Assembly: GCA_964528825.1 (NCBI GenBank)
Contig: CAZGVB010000029.1
Coordinates: 1-18,845, forward strand
Source: RGIG5612 sp964528825
Lineage (GTDB): Bacteria; Bacillota; Clostridia; Lachnospirales; Lachnospiraceae
Length of the DNA: 18,845 nt
Reading direction: 5' to 3'
The notes below the pieces were generated by a model. The model ran no database searches. It saw only the letters and a list, made by a program, of their open reading frames with translations, and had not been told where the DNA came from. Position numbers and translations under genes: made by a program. Position 1 is the stretch's first letter; every line of letters begins with the position of its first letter. This document shows, one piece after another, positions 1 to 7,066 of the stretch.

Positions 1-23
1 ATTTTACTCTAAGAACTATCCCG

Positions 24-1028
24 TCAGTCATATGTCACCTTAAGCAGATAATATTCCCCGAATGCGACAATGATCAATGCCGCGATATAAGCGGCGATAA
101 ATGGAATATGAAAGAAAAATCCCGCAAGGCATATAAGACCGTATATAAAATATTTGAATATGCACAACACAAGTCTTCTTGAGCCCGGAGTATATCTTAT
201 CCTGCGAAAGAGCGTATACCTTTCAACCACTATGCACATGCTTATATGTACCCAGCAATTGAATAAGATAAAAAGAGGGAAAAAGGCATACCCCAAAAAG
301 ATTGTCGCAAGTATCACGACCGTCAGATCACTCATCAGTGAAATGAGCGTAAAGAAATTGGTCTTAAAATATGTCTTATAGATGCGCAAGGTATCTGTCA
401 AAGGCTTAAAATGCGTGCCCGAATTATTGTCAAAATATATTGTCTCGATCGTCAGCTTCGTGACTTTTATATTTTGCTTTTCGGCGATGAGCAATATGTT
501 CAGCTCATAATCATATTTATCGCCCTCTACATTCAGCATCCAATCGATATGCCTCACAGAGAAGCCTCTCAGTCCGGACTGGTTGTCCGGCAGATATCTC
601 GCGTTTGCAAGCGCGAACATAAATCTCGACAAGCCGTTGCCTATGCGTGAAAGTACAGGCGCTCTGCCCGGTCTCAAGCTGCGCACAGATATGATAAATT
701 CTTCGCCGCCCGAGAGGCGGTCGCTCATGGCGGATATGTCCTTCACACTGTGCTGGCCGTCTGAATCTGCCGTTACAAATCCTGTAATATCCGGACAGTT
801 ATCGCGGATATATCTCATGCCATATTTAAGGGCATAACCCTTGCCCCGATTAATGCCATAGCCTATGACAGCCGCATATGGCTTGCATTTATCAAATATT
901 TTCTGATATCCCGCATTGCTTCCGTCATTTACGACTATGATGCGAAAGCCCCGCTCATGCAGCTCCCCTACCAGGCTCACCAGCTTCTCATCAGGCTCAT
1001 AGGCCGGGATAAGTATACACGTCGACAT
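24..1028 (-). CDS. GT2 glycosyltransferase fused to a GtrA-like membrane domain
   Basis: The protein (334 aa) is predicted to transfer a sugar from a nucleotide sugar to a lipid carrier or envelope polymer at the membrane. Its first ~200 residues form a GT2 (DPM1/GtrB-like) domain: the N-terminal IPAYEPDE strand, VNDGS at 33-37, NRGKGYALKYG near 60-70, and a DxD-type motif ADSDGQH with D88 and D90. From about residue 225 to the end there are about four hydrophobic segments, typical of the GtrA-like domain often fused to such transferases. The ATG lies 15 nt after the plsX stop and has an AGGAGAAG ribosome binding site, so co-transcription with plsX is likely. The sugar and acceptor are unknown. 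The family call is secure; the biological role is an inference. Confidence 0.88.
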   Translation of the reverse strand: MSTCILIPAYEPDEKLVSLVGELHERGFRIIVVNDGSNAGYQKIFDKCKPYAAVIGYGINRGKGYALKYGMRYIRDNCPDITGFVTADSDGQHSVKDISAMSDRLSGGEEFIISVRSLRPGRAPVLSRIGNGLSRFMFALANARYLPDNQSGLRGFSVRHIDWMLNVEGDKYDYELNILLIAEKQNIKVTKLTIETIYFDNNSGTHFKPLTDTLRIYKTYFKTNFFTLISLMSDLTVVILATIFLGYAFFPLFILFNCWVHISMCIVVERYTLFRRIRYTPGSRRLVLCIFKYFIYGLICLAGFFFHIPFIAAYIAALIIVAFGEYYLLKVTYD

Positions 1029-1043
1029 TTAAGCGATCTTCTC

Positions 1044-1919
1044 CTATCTGTTCATCCTTGATGCCATTTTGGAGATAAATCCGCCCTTTTCAAGACGCCA
1101 TCCCTGGTCAAGACATGCCTTTACAGTCTCTCTGCCTGCCGCTCCGTGTGCCTTTACGATGATCTTTTTTGTACCGAGGAATGTGGCTCCTCCCTGCGAA
1201 TTGTAATCAAAAAAGCTTACTATATCCTCCGGGCTGCCTGCCATCCTCGCTGCGATCATGCCCGCGGCCTCAATGGTCTTTAACAGGATATTGCCCGTAA
1301 AGCCGTCACATACAACGACATCTGCCTTGTCTGTAAGTACGTCCGAGCCTTCTATGTTGCCTATAAAATTGATGGACTGCTCTGCCTCTAATGCGTCATA
1401 GCATTCCTTTGCAAGATCGTTGCCCTTGCCTTTTTCCTTGCCGACATTTACAAGTCCCACTCTCGGAGATTCTACTCCGTTCATGGCTTCCATAAATGCG
1501 CTGCCCATGATGGCATAATCTACGATATCCTTCACTTCCCTGCTCATATTCGCGCCGCAGTCACACAGGCAGAAATATCTGCGATCAGTATTTAAAAGTG
1601 CGCTCGAGAGAGACGGCTGCTTAAGTCCCTTGAAAAGTCCCAGACGAAAGATGGAACCTACAAGCAATGATCCGGTACAGCCTGCGCTGACCATCCCCAC
1701 AATATCGTCACGTTCCTTAAGAGTGCAAAGTGCTTTTACCATGCTGGTCTCGTTCTTTCCTCTGATGACCTCTGTCGGATTGTCATAATTGGTGACAGCC
1801 TCCTGCGCATAGACGACCTCTATCCTTTGCAGGATATCCTCCTGACATTCCCCAAGGCCGTCATCAATGACCTCCTTCGGTCCGCAAAGGACGATATCAT
1901 ATTCATTCTGATCACGCAG
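1044..1919 (-). CDS. plsX: Phosphate acyltransferase PlsX, N-terminus missing in assembly gap
   Basis: PlsX interconverts acyl-ACP and acyl-phosphate, feeding PlsY in phosphatidic acid synthesis. About 291 C-terminal residues are visible, with family landmarks: the SAGCTGSLL segment, the CDCGANM strand, YAIMGSAFME, SPRVGLVNVGKEKGKGN, INFIGNIEGSD, VVVCDGFTGNILLKT, and the terminal GGATFLG...VKAHGAAG. Compared from memory with Bacillus PlsX (about 333 aa), roughly 24-27 residues with the MGGDNAP-type motif are missing. That is close to what fits in the 100-N gap, so the real start is probably inside it. The open reading frame can be drawn further, to 2153, but that extension reads through a palindrome and is not PlsX-like. 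The gene lies downstream of fakA, its functional partner. Confidence 0.93.
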   Translation of the reverse strand: MRDQNEYDIVLCGPKEVIDDGLGECQEDILQRIEVVYAQEAVTNYDNPTEVIRGKNETSMVKALCTLKERDDIVGMVSAGCTGSLLVGSIFRLGLFKGLKQPSLSSALLNTDRRYFCLCDCGANMSREVKDIVDYAIMGSAFMEAMNGVESPRVGLVNVGKEKGKGNDLAKECYDALEAEQSINFIGNIEGSDVLTDKADVVVCDGFTGNILLKTIEAAGMIAARMAGSPEDIVSFFDYNSQGGATFLGTKKIIVKAHGAAGRETVKACLDQGWRLEKGGFISKMASRMNR

Positions 1920-2019
1920 NNNNNNNNNNNNNNNNNNNNNNNNNNNNNNNNNNNNNNNNNNNNNNNNNNNNNNNNNNNNNNNNNNNNNNNNNNNNNNNNN
2001 NNNNNNNNNNNNNNNNNNN
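1920..2019. other. Assembly gap (100 N) covering the start of plsX
   Basis: A run of exactly 100 N. This is either a placeholder for an unknown length or a gap whose true size is near 100. The missing PlsX residues (about 75-80 nt of coding DNA plus a ribosome binding site) would fit that size. The flank at 2030-2052 is a strong inverted repeat. Confidence 0.95.
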
Positions 2020-2029
2020 TATGATGCCG

Positions 2030-2052
2030 GGGCAAAATGTATTTTGACCCCA
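2030..2052 (-). repeat. Inverted repeat at the edge of the gap, plsX leader
   Basis: On the minus strand GGGGTCAAAAT is followed almost at once by ATTTTGCCCC, giving a near-perfect hairpin with one bulged T. It lies between the predicted plsX promoter and the missing plsX start. It could be a leader RNA hairpin or a dispersed repeat that broke the assembly. A second, weaker pair (GGATC/GATCC) spans 2062-2091. Confidence 0.5.
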
Positions 2053-2120
2053 ATGATATACGGATCGCCGCGCTTTGTGCTTGCATGATCCTGATATCTT
2101 ATATATTCCGTATATATAAC

Positions 2121-2155
2121 GGGTGAGGCTGTCTCAAAAAGACAGATCCTCACCC
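2121..2155. repeat. 35-bp palindrome near the predicted plsX transcription start
   Basis: The arms GGGTGAGG and CCTCACCC enclose a second pairing of CTGTC with GACAG around an A-rich centre. Neither strand has a T-tract after the stem, so it is not a typical intrinsic terminator. It begins right next to the -10 box of the predicted minus-strand promoter at 2156-2184, so the predicted start point falls inside its first arm. It could be an operator for a lipid-responsive regulator, but the repressor is unknown. Confidence 0.5.
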
Positions 2156-2184
2156 ATAATACTCAGATTTATCGGATATGTAAA
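2156..2184 (-). promoter_or_regulatory. Predicted sigma-A promoter for plsX
   Basis: Read on the minus strand, TTTACA (2179-2184) and TATTAT (2156-2161) are separated by 17 bp, each one mismatch from consensus. It lies in the intergenic DNA just after the fakA stop. It would give plsX and the glycosyltransferase their own transcript with a leader of roughly 150 nt. Confidence 0.55.
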
Positions 2185-2199
2185 GTCTGTAAGGCGATA

Positions 2200-3906
2200 T
2201 TACTCGGCAGCGAAAATATAATCATATACCTTTTGACCGCCGGATATGAATTCACATTCAAGCCATGCGAAATGCTCCTTTAATGCCGTCTCAAGCCTTG
2301 ATACCTCATCTGCATCTACGCCCTCACCGTAGAATACCGTCAATACCTCTCTGTCATGAATATCATCAAGGCCTTCTATCAGCTTTATCGCGGCCTGTAT
2401 CCTGTCCGGATCATCCGAAATGATATGCGCCCTGTCCATACCGATATAATGTCCCTCGAAGACATCTATATTGTCATATCGCACATCACGTATGGCAGTC
2501 GTTACAAGGCCTGTCCTTACATTATCTATGCATTCCTGCATCTCCTCTATGACACGCTCTGTATCTCCGTCTGTAAGGTCCATCATCGATACCGCAGCAA
2601 AGGTCTCCGCAAGAGTCTTGGCCTTTACTATATGTACGCGTGCCTTCTTGTAGATATCCGCCGCCTGACTTGATGCCATGACTATATTGGAATTGCCCGG
2701 GAGCACGATGATATCATCCGCGTCTATATTCTCAAAGGCCTCAAGGAAATCCTCGGTCGAGGGATTCTCTGTCTGTCCTCCGTCAATGCATATGTCGACT
2801 CCCATCTCGAGAAAGAGCTTTCTGAGGCCCTCGCCGTTTGCTACCGCTACGACTCCTATAGGCCTATGACCTTCCTTCTTTTCGATATGCTCATCCAATA
2901 CCAGCTCTTCCTGCATTTCTTCTTTTTTTCTGAAGATACTGTTCTCATTGTGCTGTATGGACATATTCTCAATCTTGAGAGTCACGAACTCACCGTACTT
3001 TTGAGCATAATTAAGCACATTGCCAGGTGTAAAGGTATGCACATGAACCTTTACAAGATCCTCATCCATGATAGCGACGATAGAATCACCTATGGTATTC
3101 AGATAATCCACGATATCCCTGTTCAGATCGAAGGCGGATATGTCTGTCTTGGCATTCATCAGCTGCAATATGAACTCCGTGCAATATCCGAATTCCAGCT
3201 TGCTGTCCGCATTAAATACTTCCTTGTCTATGACTGCATGCGGCGCAGCTGCACCGCTGTGTCCGCCCAGGTCGTCCGCGCCTTCTATCTCCTCGCCTAA
3301 GAGGATCTTCTCCATGCCCGTAAAGACCGCAAGGAAGCCTGCTCCTCCCGAATCTACTACGCCTGATTCCTTAAGGACCGCGAGAAGATTGGGTGTATTT
3401 TCAAGAGATACTTCCATACGCTCGTTGAGCTCTTTAAAGTATCCTTCAAAATCCTCTATGTCCTTGGACCCGGATACATATTCATATCCCTCGCTCATTA
3501 CGGTAAGCACCGTGCCTTCAACAGGCTGTATGACAGCCTCATATGCTCTGTCTACACCTGCCTTGAATGCAGCCGTGAACGCGTCTATATCCAGATCCTG
3601 CGTTCCTTCGCAGCCTACCGAAAAGCCTTTGAAGAATTGAGACAATATGACTCCCGAATTGCCTCTTGCCGCAAGGAGTGCTCCCCTTGCGAATTTCTTC
3701 ATCATATCTCCCACAGAGCTTACATCAAGCCCCGAGAGCGCACTGACACCACCCGTGATGGTCATCGTCATATTGTTGCCCGTATCACCGTCCGGAATCG
3801 GAAAGACGTTCAGATTGTCTATCCTCTTGGCATCAAGGCGAAGATTCGCCATGCCGCCCGCGAGCATTTTCTTTAATGTTTTTGCGTCAAGCCTCGTAAT
3901 CGCCAT
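2200..3906 (-). CDS. fakA: Fatty acid kinase FakA (DAK/DhaL-type kinase)
   Basis: FakA phosphorylates fatty acids presented by FakB proteins; the acyl-phosphate is then used by PlsX or PlsY. The 568 aa are close to the usual 550-560. The N-terminal DhaL-like nucleotide-binding domain (about 1-200) carries NVFPIPDGDTGNNM at 33-46 with Asp39, Asp41 and Asn44/45 for metal and ATP. A middle domain has the conserved VKVHVHT segment, and the C-terminal domain resembles a DegV fold (VLPGNSNIVMAS). The ATG lies 5 nt after the stop of the upstream FakB gene, and its ribosome binding site (AGGAGAGG) is inside that gene, so translation is probably coupled. The often-seen upstream asp23 gene is absent here; two FakB genes occupy that place. 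Confidence 0.93.
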   Translation of the reverse strand: MAITRLDAKTLKKMLAGGMANLRLDAKRIDNLNVFPIPDGDTGNNMTMTITGGVSALSGLDVSSVGDMMKKFARGALLAARGNSGVILSQFFKGFSVGCEGTQDLDIDAFTAAFKAGVDRAYEAVIQPVEGTVLTVMSEGYEYVSGSKDIEDFEGYFKELNERMEVSLENTPNLLAVLKESGVVDSGGAGFLAVFTGMEKILLGEEIEGADDLGGHSGAAAPHAVIDKEVFNADSKLEFGYCTEFILQLMNAKTDISAFDLNRDIVDYLNTIGDSIVAIMDEDLVKVHVHTFTPGNVLNYAQKYGEFVTLKIENMSIQHNENSIFRKKEEMQEELVLDEHIEKKEGHRPIGVVAVANGEGLRKLFLEMGVDICIDGGQTENPSTEDFLEAFENIDADDIIVLPGNSNIVMASSQAADIYKKARVHIVKAKTLAETFAAVSMMDLTDGDTERVIEEMQECIDNVRTGLVTTAIRDVRYDNIDVFEGHYIGMDRAHIISDDPDRIQAAIKLIEGLDDIHDREVLTVFYGEGVDADEVSRLETALKEHFAWLECEFISGGQKVYDYIFAAE

Positions 3907-3911
3907 TTGGC

Positions 3912-4802
3912 TTATGCCTCTCCTATCATGGTTACTTCATCACCTACAAAGTATGCGGCTACGGTTCCCGGTCCTACCGATGCACCTACGATAGGTCCGA
4001 TATATCCGTATACGACATCCTTGCATTTGGTCTTTTCAAGTATCTGTTCTCTTAATATATTTGCCGTCTCCTCGGCATCCGCATGTGAGATATATACGAT
4101 CTGATCCTGAGCGTCTCTTATCTCATCTGCTACCATATTTACCAGCTCGGCGATGGCAGCCTTCATGCCCTTGACTTTTTTAAGAGCGTAATTCTGTCCC
4201 TTTGCATCCGAGATCAATATAGGCTTGATACCGATGATATTGCCGAAGAATGCGCTTGATGCCGTTACTCTTCCCGCTTTCTTCAGATATGAGAGCTTCT
4301 CAGGGAATGCCACCTGATGTACCTTCAGTCTGTCGGCCTCGATACGATCAGCTATCTCATCGACACTGTATCCCTTTGCTCTCATCTCACTTGCCCACAT
4401 CATCTCTATGCCCTGTCCGAATGAGCTGTTGAGCGAATCCACACATCTGATCTTCGCATCCGGATATTCCTCAAGAAGCTCCTTAGCGATGATAGATGCC
4501 TGACCTATAGATCCCGAAAGCACGCCCGAGCAGCTGATATATATGATATCCTTGCCCTGCTCAAGAGCCTGCCTGAAGCTTGCCTCAAAGACCTGCCTCG
4601 GCACCTGAGTGGTGGTAATGGTCTTGCCCTCTCTCATGCAATTATAAAAGTCCTTTACAGACATGGCTTCCCAGTCAAGAGATGCCTTGTATTCCTTGCC
4701 CTCAAGGACATAATTCATAGGAACATAATCAAGGCCGTACTTATCTCTTATATCCTTGCCAAGATCACATGTTGAATCTCCGAAAATCACAATATCTCTC
4801 AT
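3912..4802 (-). CDS. fakB: DegV family fatty acid-binding protein (FakB-type), copy adjacent to fakA
   Basis: FakB proteins bind one fatty acid and present its carboxylate to FakA for phosphorylation. The 296-aa protein has the DegV plan: GDSTCDL at 8-14, a TTTQVP segment near 63-68 (the TSQP position), SCSGVLSGS at 90-98 (the carboxylate loop), LSYLKKAGRV, the ISHAD motif, and the C-terminal PIVGASVGPGTVAAYF. The start at 4802 is chosen over one at 4829 because AGGAGG (4811-4816) is 8 nt upstream and the family starts at this point. It overlaps functionally with fakA, which begins 5 nt after its stop. Which fatty acid it prefers cannot be read from the sequence. Confidence 0.9.
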   Translation of the reverse strand: MRDIVIFGDSTCDLGKDIRDKYGLDYVPMNYVLEGKEYKASLDWEAMSVKDFYNCMREGKTITTTQVPRQVFEASFRQALEQGKDIIYISCSGVLSGSIGQASIIAKELLEEYPDAKIRCVDSLNSSFGQGIEMMWASEMRAKGYSVDEIADRIEADRLKVHQVAFPEKLSYLKKAGRVTASSAFFGNIIGIKPILISDAKGQNYALKKVKGMKAAIAELVNMVADEIRDAQDQIVYISHADAEETANILREQILEKTKCKDVVYGYIGPIVGASVGPGTVAAYFVGDEVTMIGEA

Positions 4803-4824
4803 AATTAGAACCTCCTGTTTGATC

Positions 4825-4898
4825 GGCATTTATGCCACTTTATATCGGCCGCCCTCATTTGGGACGTATCCTTCAAATTCAATTGCGGCCGAATGAGG
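4825..4898. repeat. Inverted repeats between the two fakB genes
   Basis: This 117-nt intergenic stretch contains GGCAT-TT-ATGCC at 4825-4836, plus CCTCATT (4853-4859) facing AATGAGG (4892-4898), each beside a CGGCCG. No convincing promoter or terminator was seen, so read-through from the upstream gene seems likely. The function is unknown. Confidence 0.35.
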
Positions 4899-4919
4899 CA
4901 TTAGCTTTTCGCCCTGCTT

Positions 4920-5858
4920 TCAGCCGAACTTTTTCGTAAGAGCCGCTATCAGCTCTCTTTCCTCTGACAGATCTTCAGATATAGGCTTTCCGAGATAGTA
5001 GATCGCTGCCATGCCCGGACCTATATTGGCTCCGCATATCATATCCACGCGGTTTTCTATGATCTCCTTCGGATGCAGCTCACTTTCGGCCAATGCCTTC
5101 AGTGCTGCCGCCTCCTTCGGTCTGTATGAATGACTGATGACAATAGTCTGCTCCTCTATATTTTCGGCTGTTGCCTTGGCATATTCTATGCAGACCCTAA
5201 GTGCTCTTTTAACACCCTTTACATTGCCGAGCACCTCGGTCATGCCGGATCTGCCGAACTCTCCTATGGCATTTATGCTTGCCAGAGTTCCGAAAAAAGC
5301 CTTTACTCCCGAGATCCTGCCGCTCCTTGCAAGGAAACGCAGATCGTTCATCGGGCCGGCCTGACGGTAGCAATACAGATGCTCCCTGAGCCAAGATGCG
5401 GTCTGTGTCACATCAAAGCCCTGCTCTCTCATCTCGGATGCCTTGATATTCATAAGGATGATGCCCGCCGAGAAATGCTTTGAGTCGACTATCTCTATCT
5501 TTCTGTCCGGATATTTGACTCCCAGCTCTTTTTTTGCCTCGAGCATGACATTATATGTTCCGCTCATCCCCGACGAGAGTGCGACGATAAGCACATCACG
5601 TCCGGCCATCAGAGCGCGTTCCATAGCATTTCTGATCTCATCCGGATTGGGAGCCCCTGTGCGGTATATCTTCTTTCCGCGTGCCATGCTCAGATAATAT
5701 TCATCCGGTGTCATGCCCTCCCAGTCAAGATTCCAGACATGATCACTTCCGTCAGGAAATGTAAGATGTCCCGGAATGATATCGTCTATTCCGTATCTTT
5801 CTCTGAGATCCTTATACAGTCCGCTTGCCGGATCTGCGATGATGGCAAAATTGCTCAT
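4920..5858 (-). CDS. fakB: DegV family fatty acid-binding protein (FakB-type), promoter-proximal copy
   Basis: A second DegV/FakB paralogue (312 aa). It shows RTGAPNP near the TSQP position, the loop LSSGMSGTYN around 93-102, LRFLARSGRIS, VISHS, and the C-terminal IGPGMAAIYYLG. The first motif is unusual: ADPASGL where most relatives, including the other copy here, have a (T/G)DST.DL form. It is well diverged from the downstream copy, which suggests different acyl-chain preference, as known for FakB1 and FakB2 in Staphylococcus. The start at 5858 is preferred because GGGGG at 5866-5870 is 7 nt upstream and the family begins here; an upstream in-frame start at 5888 is possible. It is the first gene after the promoter at 5937-5964. 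Confidence 0.87.
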   Translation of the reverse strand: MSNFAIIADPASGLYKDLRERYGIDDIIPGHLTFPDGSDHVWNLDWEGMTPDEYYLSMARGKKIYRTGAPNPDEIRNAMERALMAGRDVLIVALSSGMSGTYNVMLEAKKELGVKYPDRKIEIVDSKHFSAGIILMNIKASEMREQGFDVTQTASWLREHLYCYRQAGPMNDLRFLARSGRISGVKAFFGTLASINAIGEFGRSGMTEVLGNVKGVKRALRVCIEYAKATAENIEEQTIVISHSYRPKEAAALKALAESELHPKEIIENRVDMICGANIGPGMAAIYYLGKPISEDLSEERELIAALTKKFG

Positions 5859-5905
5859 GCTCTTTCCCCCTGTTCTCTCTTCCTTCATACGCTTTCTTCA
5901 TAATT

Positions 5906-5923
5906 CAAGGCTCTTGCGCCTTG
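5906..5923. promoter_or_regulatory. Palindrome downstream of the fak promoter
   Basis: CAAGGC and GCCTTG flank a 6-nt centre. It lies just after the predicted transcription start of the fak operon and before the first gene. It could be an operator or a small leader hairpin. It does not match the FapR or FabT consensus known to me. Confidence 0.4.
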
Positions 5924-5936
5924 TTCAAACAGTGGG

Positions 5937-5964
5937 ATTCTAACACAGGCTTTTCTTTTTTCAA
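5937..5964 (-). promoter_or_regulatory. Predicted sigma-A promoter of the fak operon
   Basis: On the minus strand TTGAAA (5959-5964) and TAGAAT (5937-5942) are 16 bp apart, and a TG lies just upstream of the -10 box. It is well placed to drive the two FakB genes and fakA. Confidence 0.6.
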
Positions 5965-6011
5965 CTTTTCGAGAGCCTGTAACGGGGAAAAGTGAGTTTT
6001 TTGAGACACTT

Positions 6012-6063
6012 TTGTCATTTTTTGTCGCAAAAAGAATTATAGCAAAAACATCTCATTTGAGAT
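6012..6063 (+). promoter_or_regulatory. Predicted promoter and palindrome before the alpha/beta hydrolase gene
   Basis: TTGTCA (6012-6017) and a weaker AATTAT (6035-6040) are 17 bp apart. A perfect palindrome, ATCTCA-TT-TGAGAT, lies at 6050-6063, between the likely transcription start and the ATG at 6075. It leaves no room for a clear ribosome binding site. The promoter call is moderate. Confidence 0.4.
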
Positions 6064-6074
6064 ATACTTTTTTT

Positions 6075-7031
6075 ATGTCAAATCATATTTTTTTGATCAT
6101 TTTGATCATCGTCATCCTGATCCTCAGCGGGGTCATATTTACTCTGATATGTTGCGGAAAGATAGCAAAGATCGTTTACAGGGAGACTCTTGTACGTACA
6201 TCCCCCGACAAATGGTCGCGCTGCTGCCAGGCTCCCGAAAACGAAGAACATCTGCTCATGTGGAATCGCGGCCTCGAATTTGCCAAGGCTCATAGCGATC
6301 TCATGCATGAGGTGATGGTCGAAAATGACGGGCTGAAGCTGTATGGTGAATATTACGATTTCGGTTATGACAAGGCGGCGATCATCGTCCCGGGAAGGAC
6401 TGAGTCGCTGATGTATTCATATTACTTTGCGATACCTTATTATAAGGCGCATTGCAATATACTCGTCATAGACCTCAGGGCGCACGGCAAGTCAGACGGT
6501 ATGTATGATGTGGATCCCGGCGAGAGCGACGATCTGCTACTGTGGATATCGCTCCTGCAGGAGCAGTTCGGTATGAAGGATATCATATTGCACGGCATCT
6601 GCATCGGCGCGGGCACATGCATACAGATATTATCCGGGCAGAATCCTCCATCATGCGTGAGGGCATTTATATCCGAGGGCGGCTATGTCAGCTTCCCGGA
6701 GAGCTACAGACAGCATATGAGACAGCTGCACAGGCCCGTATATCCCATCATGCCTATGGTAATGCATCTGATAAAGCAGCATACCGGATGCGATGTATAT
6801 AAGACACGGCCGATAGACTTTATAGATAAGGTACATGTACCGACACTCTTTTTATGCGGAATGAAGGACCTTTCCTCCCTCCCCGAAAAGAGTCAGCAGC
6901 TTTTTGACAAATGCGGTGCCGCACAGAAGGAGCTCGTATGGTTTGAAGAGGGTGCTCATTCACATCTTCGCATAGCCAACGAGGATAAATACGACAATGC
7001 GGTCATAAGCTTTTTGGAAAAAATATTGTAG
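6075..7031 (+). CDS. Membrane-anchored alpha/beta hydrolase with Cys nucleophile position
   Basis: A predicted hydrolase of 318 aa in the BAAT/YqkD-like alpha/beta group, substrate unknown. Residues about 5-30 form one strongly hydrophobic segment, so the enzyme is probably tethered to the membrane; the orientation is not certain. Core motifs are AIIVPGRTES (oxyanion region), VIDLRAHGKSDG, the nucleophile elbow HGICIGAG, LFLCGMKD and EEGAHSHL. The likely triad is Cys176, Asp265 and His295 or His297. Most relatives have Ser at the elbow; Cys is reminiscent of dienelactone hydrolases. The ATG at 6075 was chosen because the family's hydrophobic N-terminus starts here; a TTG at 6012 would be inside the promoter. 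No clear ribosome binding site is visible. The gene is probably followed by the YhaM gene on one transcript. Confidence 0.8.
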   Translation: MSNHIFLIILIIVILILSGVIFTLICCGKIAKIVYRETLVRTSPDKWSRCCQAPENEEHLLMWNRGLEFAKAHSDLMHEVMVENDGLKLYGEYYDFGYDKAAIIVPGRTESLMYSYYFAIPYYKAHCNILVIDLRAHGKSDGMYDVDPGESDDLLLWISLLQEQFGMKDIILHGICIGAGTCIQILSGQNPPSCVRAFISEGGYVSFPESYRQHMRQLHRPVYPIMPMVMHLIKQHTGCDVYKTRPIDFIDKVHVPTLFLCGMKDLSSLPEKSQQLFDKCGAAQKELVWFEEGAHSHLRIANEDKYDNAVISFLEKIL

Positions 7032-7053
7032 AGCTTTTTGAAAAAGTATTATA
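7008..7053 (+). repeat. Imperfect tandem duplication at the end of the hydrolase gene
   Basis: The last codons and stop (AGCTTTTTGGAAAAAATATT) are followed at once by a near copy (AGCTTTTTGAAAAAGTATTA). The second copy is untranslated because the stop lies between them. It supplies the short spacer before the next gene's ribosome binding site. Confidence 0.7.
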
Positions 7054-7066
7054 AACGGAGAAAAAA

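Noticed and set aside
2020..2153. N-terminal extension of PlsX
   Set aside because: It is encoded by the palindrome and leader hairpins and does not resemble the PlsX N-terminus.
2020..2160. Insertion sequence end next to the gap
   Set aside because: The inverted repeats are suggestive, but no transposase fragment or target duplication is visible.
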